The notes: a model not told the origin generated them from the sequence alone. DNA of 59,720 nt from AM-2324 sp042091035 (GCA_042091035.1 JBELIG010000003.1:1-59720); one strand, 5' to 3'. Numbered from the stretch's first letter, positions 1-8,903 are shown. Program-made: numbers and translations.

Positions 1-622
1 TATCAGAAATTTTATTAAACTTTATTAGTTGACACCGGGACAAAATTGTATTTAATACCTTTTCTGTTTGTTCCGCAATTAGAATAAACTGTGTATCCTC
101 AGGTGGTTCTTCAATTAATTTCAATAATCTGTTTCCCTCTGTTCCTAGAAACTCTGCCATCCAGATAATCATTATCTTCTTGGCTCCTTCATAACGCTTA
201 AAACTGAGCTTCTTTATAATGTTAACACATTCACTCTTATAAATATTCCCTTGTTTGTTATCTACTTTGAGTATAGAAGACCAAAGATCATAATTAAGAT
301 AAGGGTTTTCAAGCACAGCTTCCTTCCAATCCTTTACAAAGTCATCTGACCTATACTCTTTACCGACATAAGGAAACGAGAAATGAAGATCGGGATGCTG
401 AAGTTTTTTACTTTTTAAGCATTGATTACAAACTCCGCATGCATGGTGTTCACTATCTACTTCCTTACACAAAATTGATTGAGCTAAGCTAAGCGCAACA
501 CCTAACTTTCCACAGCCTTCAGGACCAACAAATAAAAGGGCATGTGGCAGACGATCTGCTGATAACATTCCTTTTAATAACTGTATTGCACTCTCTTGAC
601 CTGGAAAATCTGTAAACTGCAT
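1..622 (-). CDS. holB: DNA polymerase III delta' subunit, C-terminal part outside window
   Basis: The gene runs off the left edge, so only about 207 N-terminal residues are visible; it starts at an ATG at 622 (MQFTDFPGQESAIQLL). The AAA+ fold is recognisable: a P-loop-like GPEGCGKL near residue 36 with Leu where Thr/Ser normally follows Lys, a Cys cluster (C near 56, then CGVCNQC) matching the clamp-loader zinc module, LIEEPPEDTQFILIAEQ, and an arginine-finger-type ILSRCQ. The altered P-loop fits delta', which in clamp loaders does not hydrolyse ATP. It would act with the tau/gamma subunit encoded at 15921-17699 to load the sliding clamp. It is divergent from the QueD-family gene. The family is fairly certain; the full length is unknown. 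Confidence 0.88.
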   Translation of the reverse strand, partial: MQFTDFPGQESAIQLLKGMLSADRLPHALLFVGPEGCGKLGVALSLAQSILCKEVDSEHHACGVCNQCLKSKKLQHPDLHFSFPYVGKEYRSDDFVKDWKEAVLENPYLNYDLWSSILKVDNKQGNIYKSECVNIIKKLSFKRYEGAKKIMIIWMAEFLGTEGNRLLKLIEEPPEDTQFILIAEQTEKVLNTILSRCQLIKFNKISD

Positions 623-713
623 GCGTTCAAAGCTCTTTAAGGATAAAATTATAAGAACAAAGCAAAAGACTATATTAAACCTTTTATAGCTTTTTTTGTA
701 TAAATTTTGTGAT

Positions 714-741
714 TTTGATTAAAAGCTATTTAATTAATTTG
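714..741 (+). promoter_or_regulatory. weak candidate promoter of the QueD-family gene
   Basis: TTTG at 714-717, a 16-base spacer and TTAATTTG at 734-741 resemble the Bacteroidota -33/-7 pattern (TTTG, TAnnTTTG) with one mismatch and a rather short spacer. It lies 35 bases before the start codon. Weak support only. Confidence 0.3.
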
Positions 742-775
742 AAAATCATTCAACTAATTTAAACGACCTTTATCC

Positions 776-1183
776 ATGAAAGTAGCACTCACTCGAAAAG
801 CCCACTTCAATGCAGCTCACCGTTTATATAACCCTAAGTGGGATGAGGAGACAAATAAAAAGGTGTTTGGACCTTGCTCAAATCCCAATTTCCATGGACA
901 TAATTATGATTTAGAAGTTCGAATAATTGGAACTGTAAACGCAGAGACGGGATTTGTCTACGACATGGTAAAACTTAAGCAAATCATCAAAGAGGAAGTT
1001 GAAGATCGTTTTGATCATAAAAATTTAAATTTAGATACTCCTTACTTTAAAAATTTAAATCCTACCACAGAGCATCTAGCTATTACTATTCATGGCCTCT
1101 TGAGTAAACGAATTGAAAAAGAATATACAATACAGGTAAGATTGTATGAAACTCCAAGAATCTATGTTGACTATCCAGCATAA
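776..1183 (+). CDS. queD: 6-carboxytetrahydropterin / 6-pyruvoyltetrahydropterin synthase family protein
   Basis: A 135-residue protein of the PTPS/QueD family, which turns dihydroneopterin triphosphate into a tetrahydropterin, either for queuosine (QueD) or biopterin (PTPS). Zinc ligands are visible as H15 (FNAAHRL), H40 and H42 (FHGHNY). The nucleophile position is C34 in GPCSNPNFHGHNY, followed by FDHKNLN and a substrate-binding Glu at E125 (YETPRIY). The spacing CSNPNxHGHNY looks more like eukaryotic-type PTPS than E. coli QueD, but bacterial proteins of this type are normally annotated as QueD. No other queuosine gene is nearby, so the substrate is inferred. It is a single gene ending in a strong hairpin. 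Confidence 0.88.
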   Translation: MKVALTRKAHFNAAHRLYNPKWDEETNKKVFGPCSNPNFHGHNYDLEVRIIGTVNAETGFVYDMVKLKQIIKEEVEDRFDHKNLNLDTPYFKNLNPTTEHLAITIHGLLSKRIEKEYTIQVRLYETPRIYVDYPA

Positions 1184-1218
1184 AAAAAGCATCATTCGAT
1201 TTGAATGATGCTTTTTTT
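1182..1218. terminator. bidirectional rho-independent terminator
   Basis: GCATCATTC (1189-1197), loop GATTT, GAATGATGC (1203-1211): a perfect 9-bp stem with an A-tract before it and seven T after it. It serves the QueD-family gene on the plus strand and the convergent T9SS-protein gene on the minus strand. Confidence 0.9.
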
Positions 1219-1234
1219 TATCCTTTCGAAGCCA

Positions 1235-1957
1235 TTAAGGCCTTGAATTCTTTTTAAGTATTCTGCTTGTTTTAAGTAATCCTTGCTCTTCATTGTACAT
1301 TCCAACAAGATAAACGCCATCTCTCAAATCCGAAAGATCTAAAGAATTGTCCATATACATATCGAAACGCTTCACTGGCTTACCTAAAAGATTATAAATA
1401 ATAACCTCATCAACTATTGAGTCATCCGAAATATTGATCGATGAACGAACAGGGTTCGGATAAACATTTAGATCCGAAACTTTAGTTTCAAATTCTTTTG
1501 TAGAAACTGGATCTGAAACACAGATATCAAACTCCTCTGTATAGATTACTGTATTTAGATCACTATCTTCGTAAAAATTGAAAACGATTGTTCCACAACC
1601 TGAAGTTTGGAATGGCCTTACACTCATTTTCCATAAAGAAGAATCATCAGCATCAATCTGTAAAGCTTCAGGAGCAGGGAAATTACTCGCACTCTGGCCA
1701 GAGAAACAATTAGCATCATCGCAAAGTAAAATAATCCATTCAGCAGGAGAATTAACTAATTCGAATGTCCATCTTACATCGATTGCATCTCCAGTAAGGT
1801 TGTTCAGAACTCCACTGTTATCGATAGTAAGAAATTCGTCAGTTAAGTCCCCAACTAAGTTGAACTCCGTTACGTCAGGATCAAAAACTACATCTAGATC
1901 CGACTGAGCGAAAAGTAAAATTGGAAGAGAAAATATTAAAAGTAAAAAGTGCTTCAT
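1235..1957 (-). CDS. secreted protein with T9SS type A C-terminal sorting domain
   Basis: A 240-residue exported protein of unknown function. Residues 1-17 form a signal peptide ending FA, with Q18 as the likely first mature residue. The last ~75 residues form a typical T9SS sorting domain: VYPNPV at the start, then IIYNLLGKPV, LSDLRDGVYLVGMY and a basic tail (SRILKKNSRP). The central part (about 20-150) is beta-rich and contains a Cys pair in LLCDDANCF; it matches no family I recognise. Such domains direct proteins across the outer membrane via the type IX machinery, where they are cleaved and anchored. The sorting domain is clear; the role is unknown. Confidence 0.85.
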   Translation of the reverse strand: MKHFLLLIFSLPILLFAQSDLDVVFDPDVTEFNLVGDLTDEFLTIDNSGVLNNLTGDAIDVRWTFELVNSPAEWIILLCDDANCFSGQSASNFPAPEALQIDADDSSLWKMSVRPFQTSGCGTIVFNFYEDSDLNTVIYTEEFDICVSDPVSTKEFETKVSDLNVYPNPVRSSINISDDSIVDEVIIYNLLGKPVKRFDMYMDNSLDLSDLRDGVYLVGMYNEEQGLLKTSRILKKNSRP

Positions 1958-2133
1958 GGTTCTATAATTTTCAATTTTTGATCGATATCTTATTCATAAA
2001 GTTAAAATAAATTAAGCTCCAAAACACGAAAAGACCCATTTAAGCTAAAATTTAGCATCAATTTAACCTTTCTTAACTTATCCTAACTACTATATAGATG
2101 TCACAAATTACAAAATAGTTGGTTGACTATAAT

Positions 2134-2141
2134 TAGATTTG
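2134..2141 (+). promoter_or_regulatory. candidate -7 element upstream of the redox gene pair
   Basis: TAGATTTG matches the Bacteroidota -7 consensus TAnnTTTG exactly, but I see no TTTG at the expected upstream distance. Transcription from here would give a leader of roughly 80 bases before the FAD oxidoreductase. Nothing else stands out in the 268-base intergenic region. Confidence 0.3.
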
Positions 2142-2225
2142 CCAAATTTTATCTCAATTCATCAAGCATTTTTTATATATTTCCACACATTATAAAAGCC
2201 TGAATTACATAATTTCCACTGATTT

Positions 2226-3560
2226 ATGAAAATTGTCATTATAGGAAACGGAATAAGTGGTATTACAGCAGCTAAAACACTTAGGAAACATTCTGATCAC
2301 CAAATCATTGTATTATCTGACGAATCTGAACTATTCTTTTCGAGGACAGCGCTTATGTACGTTTTTATGGGGCATATGAGAGCGAAGGATATAATTCCTC
2401 ACAATAAAAAGTTTTATGATGACAATAATATTGAGCTATACCTGACTCGAGTAAGAACAGTCGACTTTGATTCTAAATCCATAGTTCTGGAAGACGACAA
2501 CTTCATTGATTACGATAGGCTGATAATTGCTACAGGATCTAAACCTAGATTGATGAACTGGCCAGGTAAACAGCTTGATGGAGTACAAACCTTATATCAT
2601 ATTCAAGACCTTGAAAACATCGAACGACATTGTGAAAACCTAGAACGTGGTATCATAGTTGGTGGTGGTCTAATTGGTATTGAACTTGCTGAAATGCTTC
2701 ATTCCAGGAATATACCTGTTACTATGCTAGTTCGAGAATCTGAATATTGGAATAGTGTTCTTCCTATAGAGGAAGCAAAAATGGTCAGCGATCACATTCG
2801 TACACATAACATAGACTTAAAACTAAATACTGAACTTAATGAAATCTGGGGAGATAAAAAGAAGGTAAAAATGATCCTTACCAATACTGGTGAAAAGATC
2901 AATTGTGAATTTGTAGGTTTAACAGTGGGAGTACAACCAAACATTGACTTTCTCCATTTCACCAAACTGGAAAAAAATAAAGGTATACTTATCAACGATA
3001 GACTTGAAACCAATATGGAAGGTGTATATGCAATAGGGGATTGTGCAGAGATCAGGAATCCTAAAGAAGGCAGAAAGAATATTGAAGCAGTATGGTACAC
3101 TGGACGTATGATGGGAGAACTTGCAGCGCACAATATCCTTGGGAAAGAACTGGATTATAATCCTGGTGTTTGGTTCAACTCTGCTAAATTCTTTGATATC
3201 GAATATCAGGTATATGGATCTGTCCCAAATAACCCTAGAGAAGGTATTGGCCAATTGTTTTGGAAGCACCCTAAAAAGAATAAAAGTATTCGTCTAGTCT
3301 ATGACCTAAGCACTAAAGAAGTCATGGGCTTCAATCTTATGGGTATCCGATACAGGCATGAAGTTTGTGAAAAGTGGATATCAGAAAAAACTCATATAGA
3401 AGATGTTCTCCGCAACCTTAATTTAGCCAATTTTGATCCTGAATTTTTCAGCAGCTACGAACGGCTTCTCGTAGATGCTTACAACCAAGAAACAGGATCA
3501 TCCTTGAAGCTAAAGCAAAAAAAATCCTTGTCTAATGTCCTAAACTTCCTTTCAAAATAA
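2226..3560 (+). CDS. NAD(P)/FAD-dependent oxidoreductase
   Basis: A 444-residue class-I pyridine nucleotide oxidoreductase, of the nitrite-reductase/rubredoxin-reductase-like type. The N-terminal FAD fold shows G7-N-G9-I-S-G12; the NAD(P) fold shows VGGGLIGIELAEM around residue 145; the second FAD motif is YAIGDCAEI near 270. No redox CxxC is visible, so it is not a disulfide reductase. It lacks a signal peptide and should be cytoplasmic. The next gene starts 7 bases downstream and encodes a membrane Fe-S protein, so the likely job is to pass electrons between NAD(P)H and that protein. The final acceptor is not indicated by the context. Confidence 0.85.
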   Translation: MKIVIIGNGISGITAAKTLRKHSDHQIIVLSDESELFFSRTALMYVFMGHMRAKDIIPHNKKFYDDNNIELYLTRVRTVDFDSKSIVLEDDNFIDYDRLIIATGSKPRLMNWPGKQLDGVQTLYHIQDLENIERHCENLERGIIVGGGLIGIELAEMLHSRNIPVTMLVRESEYWNSVLPIEEAKMVSDHIRTHNIDLKLNTELNEIWGDKKKVKMILTNTGEKINCEFVGLTVGVQPNIDFLHFTKLEKNKGILINDRLETNMEGVYAIGDCAEIRNPKEGRKNIEAVWYTGRMMGELAAHNILGKELDYNPGVWFNSAKFFDIEYQVYGSVPNNPREGIGQLFWKHPKKNKSIRLVYDLSTKEVMGFNLMGIRYRHEVCEKWISEKTHIEDVLRNLNLANFDPEFFSSYERLLVDAYNQETGSSLKLKQKKSLSNVLNFLSK

Positions 3561-3567
3561 TTCTGCT

Positions 3568-5160
3568 ATGAACCAAATCAATCACAGCCTTTCCTTAACC
3601 GAATCAGCCAAGCGACCATTAAACATCATTCAGAATATTGGTTCAATCATTGGATTTTCAGGTTTAGCGACTTTATTGATATCCTTGTTTAATATTTATG
3701 CAGAATCACAGGTTCCGTATCTGTTCTATGGAGCAATAGGTGCAATAAGCTTAGGAACAATTATCTATACAATAGGTAGCTATGGGGGTAAAACAGAAGG
3801 AATTAAAAATGACTACAATTGGCTTTCTGGCTTGACCAGCAAAGGTTCATTTGCATGGATTGCCGGTATTTTCATTACTACGTTTTATGTTTTCCTGTAT
3901 TGGTTTCCTCAACATCTTGGCTTGGGAGAAAATGGAGCAGCGAACAAAGGTTTGGTAGGTTTTTTTGATCCTCTCAGTATATTATTAAAAGGAGAAGGGA
4001 AATTTGCAAGCCAATGGTTTATGTATGGCACACTTTACACTTTGGCAATCCTAATTTTTGGTATAAAATTCATCGTAAAATACAGGCACAACAGGTATCA
4101 GGTTATCCGAACAATCTCTGTAATGCTATTCCAACTAGGATTTGCATTTATAATACCTGCATTTTTGGAACGTATGAGTTTACCCTATAACGACTTCAAA
4201 AATGTCTGGCCACTTAATTATTATTTCTTTGATACATGGAATATCAATGGTATGCTTAATGCGGGCAACATAGGTTTATTTATGTTAATCTTCGGAATAG
4301 CTATGGTGTTAATAATAACACCCATATTAACCTATTTCTTTGGTAAAAGATGGTATTGTTCTTGGGTTTGTGGCTGCGGGGGATTAGCTGAGACGGCAGG
4401 AGATAGCTTTAGACATTTATCCGATAAATCACAAAGCGCATGGAAGATAGAACGCTGGATGATTCATCTAGTTCTAGCGATCTCGGTTTTAATGACCATT
4501 GCAGTAATCTACAACTACAGGGCTCAAGAGACTATCTATTTAGTTACAACAGAAATCTTCCTAATCGGAATTTTTTCTCTGGCACTTATACTTTCTGGAT
4601 TTGTGTTTTACAACAGAAACAAATGGATAAAAAAACAGAACAAAATAGCCTTTCAAATAGCTGGTGGAATTTTACTATCGCTAGTGGCTTTTACTGCTTA
4701 TGCCTACTTCCTAAAAGGATCCAATGATTTGTTTGTAATTCAAACCTACAAGATTCAAAAGTTCTATGGTTTTTACATTGGCGCTACTTTTTCCGGAGTG
4801 ATAGGGGTTGGTTTTTACCCCATAATGGGAAGTAGGGTATGGTGTAGATTTGGCTGCCCTATGGCTGCACTTTTAGGTCTCCAACAGAAGTTCTTCTCAA
4901 GATTTAGAATCACGACCAACGGATCTCAATGTATATCCTGTGGAAATTGTAGTACCTATTGTGAGATGGGAATCGATGTCAGAGCATATGCTGAAAAAGG
5001 ACAAGATATCGTACGTGCCTCATGTGTAGGCTGCGGTATATGCTCAGCGGTTTGCCCAAGAGGTGTTCTCAAGCTCGAAAATGGCCCTGCTATCCAGGAC
5101 CGCGCTACGGCTAAGCGGGCAATTTTCATCAGTGAAGATAAGGTTGGACTTTTAGATTAA
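3568..5160 (+). CDS. membrane-bound 4Fe-4S polyferredoxin (NapH/NosR/CcoG-like)
   Basis: A 530-residue integral membrane protein with about eight hydrophobic segments. It has Cys motifs typical of NapH, NosR and CcoG-like electron carriers: CSWVCGCGG near residue 262, CRFGCP near 426, then two [4Fe-4S] ferredoxin motifs, CISCGNCSTYCE near 455 and CVGCGICSAVCP near 486. The first ferredoxin motif ends in CE instead of the usual CP. Such proteins move electrons across or along the inner membrane. It is paired with the FAD oxidoreductase 7 bases upstream. No nos, nap or cco genes are adjacent, so the pathway is unknown. Its stop codon abuts the stop codon of the convergent gene. Confidence 0.82.
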   Translation: MNQINHSLSLTESAKRPLNIIQNIGSIIGFSGLATLLISLFNIYAESQVPYLFYGAIGAISLGTIIYTIGSYGGKTEGIKNDYNWLSGLTSKGSFAWIAGIFITTFYVFLYWFPQHLGLGENGAANKGLVGFFDPLSILLKGEGKFASQWFMYGTLYTLAILIFGIKFIVKYRHNRYQVIRTISVMLFQLGFAFIIPAFLERMSLPYNDFKNVWPLNYYFFDTWNINGMLNAGNIGLFMLIFGIAMVLIITPILTYFFGKRWYCSWVCGCGGLAETAGDSFRHLSDKSQSAWKIERWMIHLVLAISVLMTIAVIYNYRAQETIYLVTTEIFLIGIFSLALILSGFVFYNRNKWIKKQNKIAFQIAGGILLSLVAFTAYAYFLKGSNDLFVIQTYKIQKFYGFYIGATFSGVIGVGFYPIMGSRVWCRFGCPMAALLGLQQKFFSRFRITTNGSQCISCGNCSTYCEMGIDVRAYAEKGQDIVRASCVGCGICSAVCPRGVLKLENGPAIQDRATAKRAIFISEDKVGLLD

Positions 5161-5170
5161 TTATCTAAAA
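5150..5170. terminator. inverted repeat spanning two abutting stop codons
   Basis: TTTTAGAT (5150-5157), loop TAATT, ATCTAAAA (5163-5170) is a perfect 8-bp inverted repeat. It contains the plus-strand TAA (5158-5160) and the minus-strand TAA (5161-5163) of two convergent genes with no base between them. It is AT-rich, so if it terminates at all it is weak; it may be a chance result of the two gene ends. Confidence 0.4.
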
Positions 5171-6156
5171 TCAATCTCTGTATTATCGCCAATATTCAAG
5201 GACTGTCTTAATCCTGTTATAGAAGTATCGTTGCCTATTACGGAATTGAACAGGACTGCCTCGTTGATATGCACAAAGTTGCCCAAGATAGAATTCTTAA
5301 TAATAGCTGAGGATAATTTACTGTTATTACCTATCGTCACATGGGGGCCAATAATAGAGTCATTGATCTGACACCCTTCTCCAATATTTACAGGAGGTAT
5401 GATAATAGAATTATTTAGATTATTAACTACTGGCGTTTGAAAATCTTTCTTTTCAAGCATCAATGCATTTGTTTCTAGCAAAATATCTTTACGACCACAA
5501 TCAAACCAGTTATCCACACTCTCCGTCTTAATTTTGCATCCCTCGCTAACCATACCCATAAGTGCATCAGTAAGCTGAAACTCGCCGTCTGATTTTACAT
5601 CAGCGTCAATATTCCGTTTTAGGCTTTCAAAAAGAGCTTTAGTATCCTTGATTTTGTAAAAACCAACAAGTGCAAGATTCGAAAGTGGAATATTGGGTTT
5701 TTCAACTAGGCTAGTCACATAACCATCCTTGCCAATAGTGGCCACTCCAAAAGATCTTGGATCACTTACTTTCTTTACGCCAACATAGTTCATGGGACTT
5801 TTCATGACCTTATCCAAATCAAAATTAAGGATAGTGTCCCCAAAGAAAATCACAAGTTCTTGTGATAGGTCGATCTCATTTTCAGCAAGTAAAATCGCAT
5901 GCCCTGAACCCAATCTATTTTCTTGCTTAATAAAAGTACATTTAAGCTCAGGATATTGATCCGAAATATAGTTTCGAATCTTCTCGCCCAAATAACCTAT
6001 AATAAAAACAAATTCAGTAACTCCAACACGTTTTAGGTCATCAATAATAAAGGAGATGATCGGCTTACCCGCTACAGGAATAAGTGGTTTTGGTTGCGTA
6101 TAAGTTAGGGGCCTTAGGTTCTTGCCCGCTCCTGCTACTGGGATGACTGCGATCAT
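5161..6156 (-). CDS. sugar-phosphate nucleotidyltransferase with left-handed beta-helix
   Basis: A 331-residue NDP-sugar pyrophosphorylase. The N-terminal signature is PVAGAGKNLRPLTYTQPKPL at residues 6-25, a GxGxRLxPLT motif with Asn replacing Arg. VEKPNIP and a substrate region DCGRKD follow. Residues ~245-320 form hexapeptide repeats (INDSIIGPHVTIGNNSKLSSAII) of a left-handed beta-helix. The family includes glucose-1-phosphate thymidylyltransferases (long RmlA type) and mannose-1-phosphate guanylyltransferases; the nucleotide and sugar cannot be told from sequence alone. It probably supplies activated sugars for cell-surface glycans. It is transcribed alone, from a candidate promoter at 6178-6209. 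Confidence 0.85.
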   Translation of the reverse strand: MIAVIPVAGAGKNLRPLTYTQPKPLIPVAGKPIISFIIDDLKRVGVTEFVFIIGYLGEKIRNYISDQYPELKCTFIKQENRLGSGHAILLAENEIDLSQELVIFFGDTILNFDLDKVMKSPMNYVGVKKVSDPRSFGVATIGKDGYVTSLVEKPNIPLSNLALVGFYKIKDTKALFESLKRNIDADVKSDGEFQLTDALMGMVSEGCKIKTESVDNWFDCGRKDILLETNALMLEKKDFQTPVVNNLNNSIIIPPVNIGEGCQINDSIIGPHVTIGNNSKLSSAIIKNSILGNFVHINEAVLFNSVIGNDTSITGLRQSLNIGDNTEIDFR

Positions 6157-6177
6157 TCTAATAAATTATTGTTTATA

Positions 6178-6209
6178 TAAAGATACATTCTTGACAAAGC
6201 AATATCAAA
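6178..6209 (-). promoter_or_regulatory. candidate promoter of the nucleotidyltransferase gene
   Basis: On the minus strand TTTG (6209-6206), a 20-base spacer and TATCTTTA (6185-6178) match the -33/-7 pattern with one mismatch in the last base. The predicted start of transcription lies 10-15 bases before the ATG at 6156. Confidence 0.5.
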
Positions 6210-6250
6210 CAAGCTGATATAAAAGCAAGTACAACAGATGTAAAAAGCAA

Positions 6251-6277
6251 AAGGCTGACCAAATAATGGTCAGCCTT
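6251..6277 (-). terminator. terminator of the atp operon
   Basis: GGCTGACC (6253-6260), loop AAATAAT, GGTCAGCC (6268-6275): a perfect 8-bp stem, extended by AA/TT to 10 bp. On the minus strand it is followed by a T-rich run. It lies 24 bases after the atpG stop. Confidence 0.85.
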
Positions 6278-6300
6278 CTAAGCTATATATATTTCTTGGT

Positions 6301-7197
6301 TTAAGCAGATTCTAAAGCTGCTGCACCACCCACAATCTCTGAAAGCTCTCTTGTAATAGCTTCCTGACGGGCTTTATTATATGAAATCTTAAGATCTTGC
6401 AATAATTCCTGTGCATTTTCAGTCGCATTATCCATTGCAGTCATACGTGCACCATGCTCTGAAGCATGCGTATCTAGCAAGAACTTTTGGAAAGTTGTCT
6501 GCAAAATTGAAGGCACTAAATAGTCCAACAATTCCGAAGTACTAGGCTCAAAAATGTAATCAGATTTTAGCTTGCTTGAATCATCCGCAGCAACTTCAAC
6601 TTTTTCAACTGGAAGGAACTGAACACATTCATGCTCCTGAAGTGCTGCATTCTTGAAGCTAGCATAAGCGACATCAATTCTGTCGTAAACTTTAGCTTCA
6701 AACTTATCCATAAGCAACTGAGAAACCTCTGAAACATTATCAAAAGAAAGATTGCTGAAAAGGTCAAGATTATCAGTATTGAAGTTAGCCTGTGGAAACA
6801 AACGCTTCATACCATCAAATCCCTTCTTACCGATGAATAAGATATCAAGGTTACCTGATTCTAGTTGGCTCTTATACTGGGAATTAATCTTTTTAGTAGC
6901 TGCTTTAATAATGTTAGTATTAAAACCACCACAAAGACCTCTACTAGAAGTCACAACAACCATACAAACCTTGTTCGCCATTCTTTCCTCTCCGAAAGCA
7001 GAGGCAACATCACCATCTAAATTAGACAGGATATTTTTAAGGATTTCGTTTAATTTGTTCGCGTAAGGACGCATTTGAGTAATAGCTTGCTGCGCTCTTC
7101 TGAGCTTGGCAGCAGAAACCATTTTCATTGCTTTTGTGATCTGTTGAGTGTTCTTAACAGATGTAATCCTTTCACGTACTTCTTTTAAATTAGCCAT
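6301..7197 (-). CDS. atpG: ATP synthase F1 gamma subunit
   Basis: A 298-residue gamma subunit, the central rotor shaft of F1. The N-terminal helix MANLKEVRERITSVKNTQQI is diagnostic, with ITKAMKMVSAAKLRRAQ after it, and the C-terminal helix contains MTAMDNATENAQELL and ends REAITRELSEIVGGAAAL-type. Length matches the family (~285-300). It is the last gene of the cluster, 101 bases after atpA. That gap holds a 9-bp hairpin (7258-7281) which may set gamma lower than alpha. No atpD/atpC follows; in many Bacteroidota those two lie elsewhere in the chromosome. Confidence 0.97.
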   Translation of the reverse strand: MANLKEVRERITSVKNTQQITKAMKMVSAAKLRRAQQAITQMRPYANKLNEILKNILSNLDGDVASAFGEERMANKVCMVVVTSSRGLCGGFNTNIIKAATKKINSQYKSQLESGNLDILFIGKKGFDGMKRLFPQANFNTDNLDLFSNLSFDNVSEVSQLLMDKFEAKVYDRIDVAYASFKNAALQEHECVQFLPVEKVEVAADDSSKLKSDYIFEPSTSELLDYLVPSILQTTFQKFLLDTHASEHGARMTAMDNATENAQELLQDLKISYNKARQEAITRELSEIVGGAAALESA

Positions 7198-7257
7198 CTT
7201 TTAATGCTTTACTATAATTAGTAGCAGTAAATTATTTCACTCCTAGAGGTCTAGAAG

Positions 7258-7281
7258 ATCCCCACTCCTAAAAGTGGGGAT
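7258..7281 (-). other. intra-operon hairpin between atpA and atpG
   Basis: ATCCCCACT (7258-7266), loop CCTAAA, AGTGGGGAT (7273-7281): a perfect 9-bp stem with four G-C pairs in a row. It lies 17 bases after the atpA stop and has no T-run, so it is not a classical terminator. An mRNA 3'-end protection or processing site is more likely. Confidence 0.75.
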
Positions 7282-7298
7282 TTATATTCTTATATGAA

Positions 7299-8903
7299 TT
7301 AAACTCTGTAAGGAGCTGATAATTCGTTTGCAAGTGCTGTAACCTTATCAAGGTCTTCTTTATTCAGTTTTCCAGCTCTGAACATATCCAACACTGCTGG
7401 ATCACGTTGCTCAAGAGTTGAAAGGAATACTGATTCGAATTCCTTCACTTTATTAACAGGAACATCTTTCAACAAACCTTTAGTACCTAAGTAGATAATT
7501 GCTACCTGCTTCTCTACTGAAAGTGGAGAATACTGAGGTTGTTTAAGAATTTCAACGTTACGTTTACCTTTCTCAATAACCATTTGAGTCGCTGCATCCA
7601 GGTCAGAACCAAATTTAGCGAATGCCTCTAGCTCACGGTATTGTGCTTGATCAAGTTTCAAAGTACCAGATACTTTTTTCATTGACTTAATCTGAGCAGA
7701 ACCACCTACACGAGATACAGAGATACCCACATTAATCGCTGGACGTACACCTGCGTTAAATAGGTTTGACTCCAAGAAGATCTGACCATCTGTAATAGAG
7801 ATCACGTTTGTTGGAATATATGCTGAAACGTCACCCGCTTGTGTTTCAATGATTGGAAGAGCGGTTAATGAACCACCACCTTTCACTATAGAGTTACCGT
7901 TAGCGTCTTTTGCATTTTTTAGAGAATCTGGAAGATCATTCATCTCTCTAGCAATGTCATCATTGTTGATCACCTTTGCAGCACGCTCAAGAAGACGAGA
8001 GTGTAGATAGAATACATCACCAGGATATGCTTCACGACCTGGAGGACGACGAAGCAATAGAGATACCTCACGGTATGCTACAGCCTGCTTTGATAAATCA
8101 TCATAGATGATCAATGCAGGACGACCAGTATCACGGAAGAACTCCCCAATCGCAGCACCAGCAAATGGAGCATAGAACTGAAGTGGAGCAGGATCGGCAG
8201 CAGAAGCAGATACGATAGTTGTATAAGCCATAGCACCTTTTTCCTCAAGAATACCGGCTACGTTAGCAACTGTAGAAGACTTCTGACCAGAAGCAACATA
8301 AATACAGTATACAGGTTCACCTTTATCGTAGAACTCACGTTGGTTAAGAATAGTATCGATAGCAATTGCTGTCTTACCAGTCTGACGGTCACCAATGATC
8401 AACTCACGCTGACCACGACCAATCGGAATCATGGAATCGATAGACTTAATACCAGTTTGAAGTGGTTCAGCTACTGGCTCACGATAAATTACACCTGGAG
8501 CTTTACGCTCGATAGGCATAGAATATTTTGTACCAGTGATTTCACCTTTACCATCAATAGGCTGCCCTAGTGGGTTCACAACACGACCAATCATGCCTTC
8601 ACCAACATCAATAGAAGCAATCTTTCCTGTACAACGTACTTTAGATCCTTCTTTGATACCTTCACCAGAACCAAGAAGTACAACACCTACGTTGTCTTCC
8701 TCTAGGTTTAGGACGATAGCCTCTACACCTGTTTCGAATTTAACCAACTCACCAGCTTGCGCTGCCGTCAATCCGTATACACGTGCAATACCATCACCTA
8801 CTTGAAGTACTGTTCCTACTTCTTCGAGCTCAGCTGCTGAGCTCGCTCCAGCAAGTTGTTGTTTCAAGATTGCTGAAATCTCATCGGGTTTAACATCAAC
8901 CAT
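7299..8903 (-). CDS. atpA: ATP synthase F1 alpha subunit
   Basis: A 534-residue alpha subunit, forming the non-catalytic nucleotide sites of F1. It shows the Walker A motif GDRQTGKTA near residue 172, the LIIYDDLSKQAVAYRE Walker B region, and the signature PAINVGISVSRVGGSAQ, which carries the arginine that reaches into the catalytic beta site. The N-terminus (MVDVKPDEISAILKQQL) binds delta. It sits in the usual order after atpH with a 38-base gap. The long Walker-containing sequence and motif order leave no doubt; the beta subunit is not encoded in the window. Confidence 0.98.
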   Translation of the reverse strand: MVDVKPDEISAILKQQLAGASSAAELEEVGTVLQVGDGIARVYGLTAAQAGELVKFETGVEAIVLNLEEDNVGVVLLGSGEGIKEGSKVRCTGKIASIDVGEGMIGRVVNPLGQPIDGKGEITGTKYSMPIERKAPGVIYREPVAEPLQTGIKSIDSMIPIGRGQRELIIGDRQTGKTAIAIDTILNQREFYDKGEPVYCIYVASGQKSSTVANVAGILEEKGAMAYTTIVSASAADPAPLQFYAPFAGAAIGEFFRDTGRPALIIYDDLSKQAVAYREVSLLLRRPPGREAYPGDVFYLHSRLLERAAKVINNDDIAREMNDLPDSLKNAKDANGNSIVKGGGSLTALPIIETQAGDVSAYIPTNVISITDGQIFLESNLFNAGVRPAINVGISVSRVGGSAQIKSMKKVSGTLKLDQAQYRELEAFAKFGSDLDAATQMVIEKGKRNVEILKQPQYSPLSVEKQVAIIYLGTKGLLKDVPVNKVKEFESVFLSTLEQRDPAVLDMFRAGKLNKEDLDKVTALANELSAPYRV

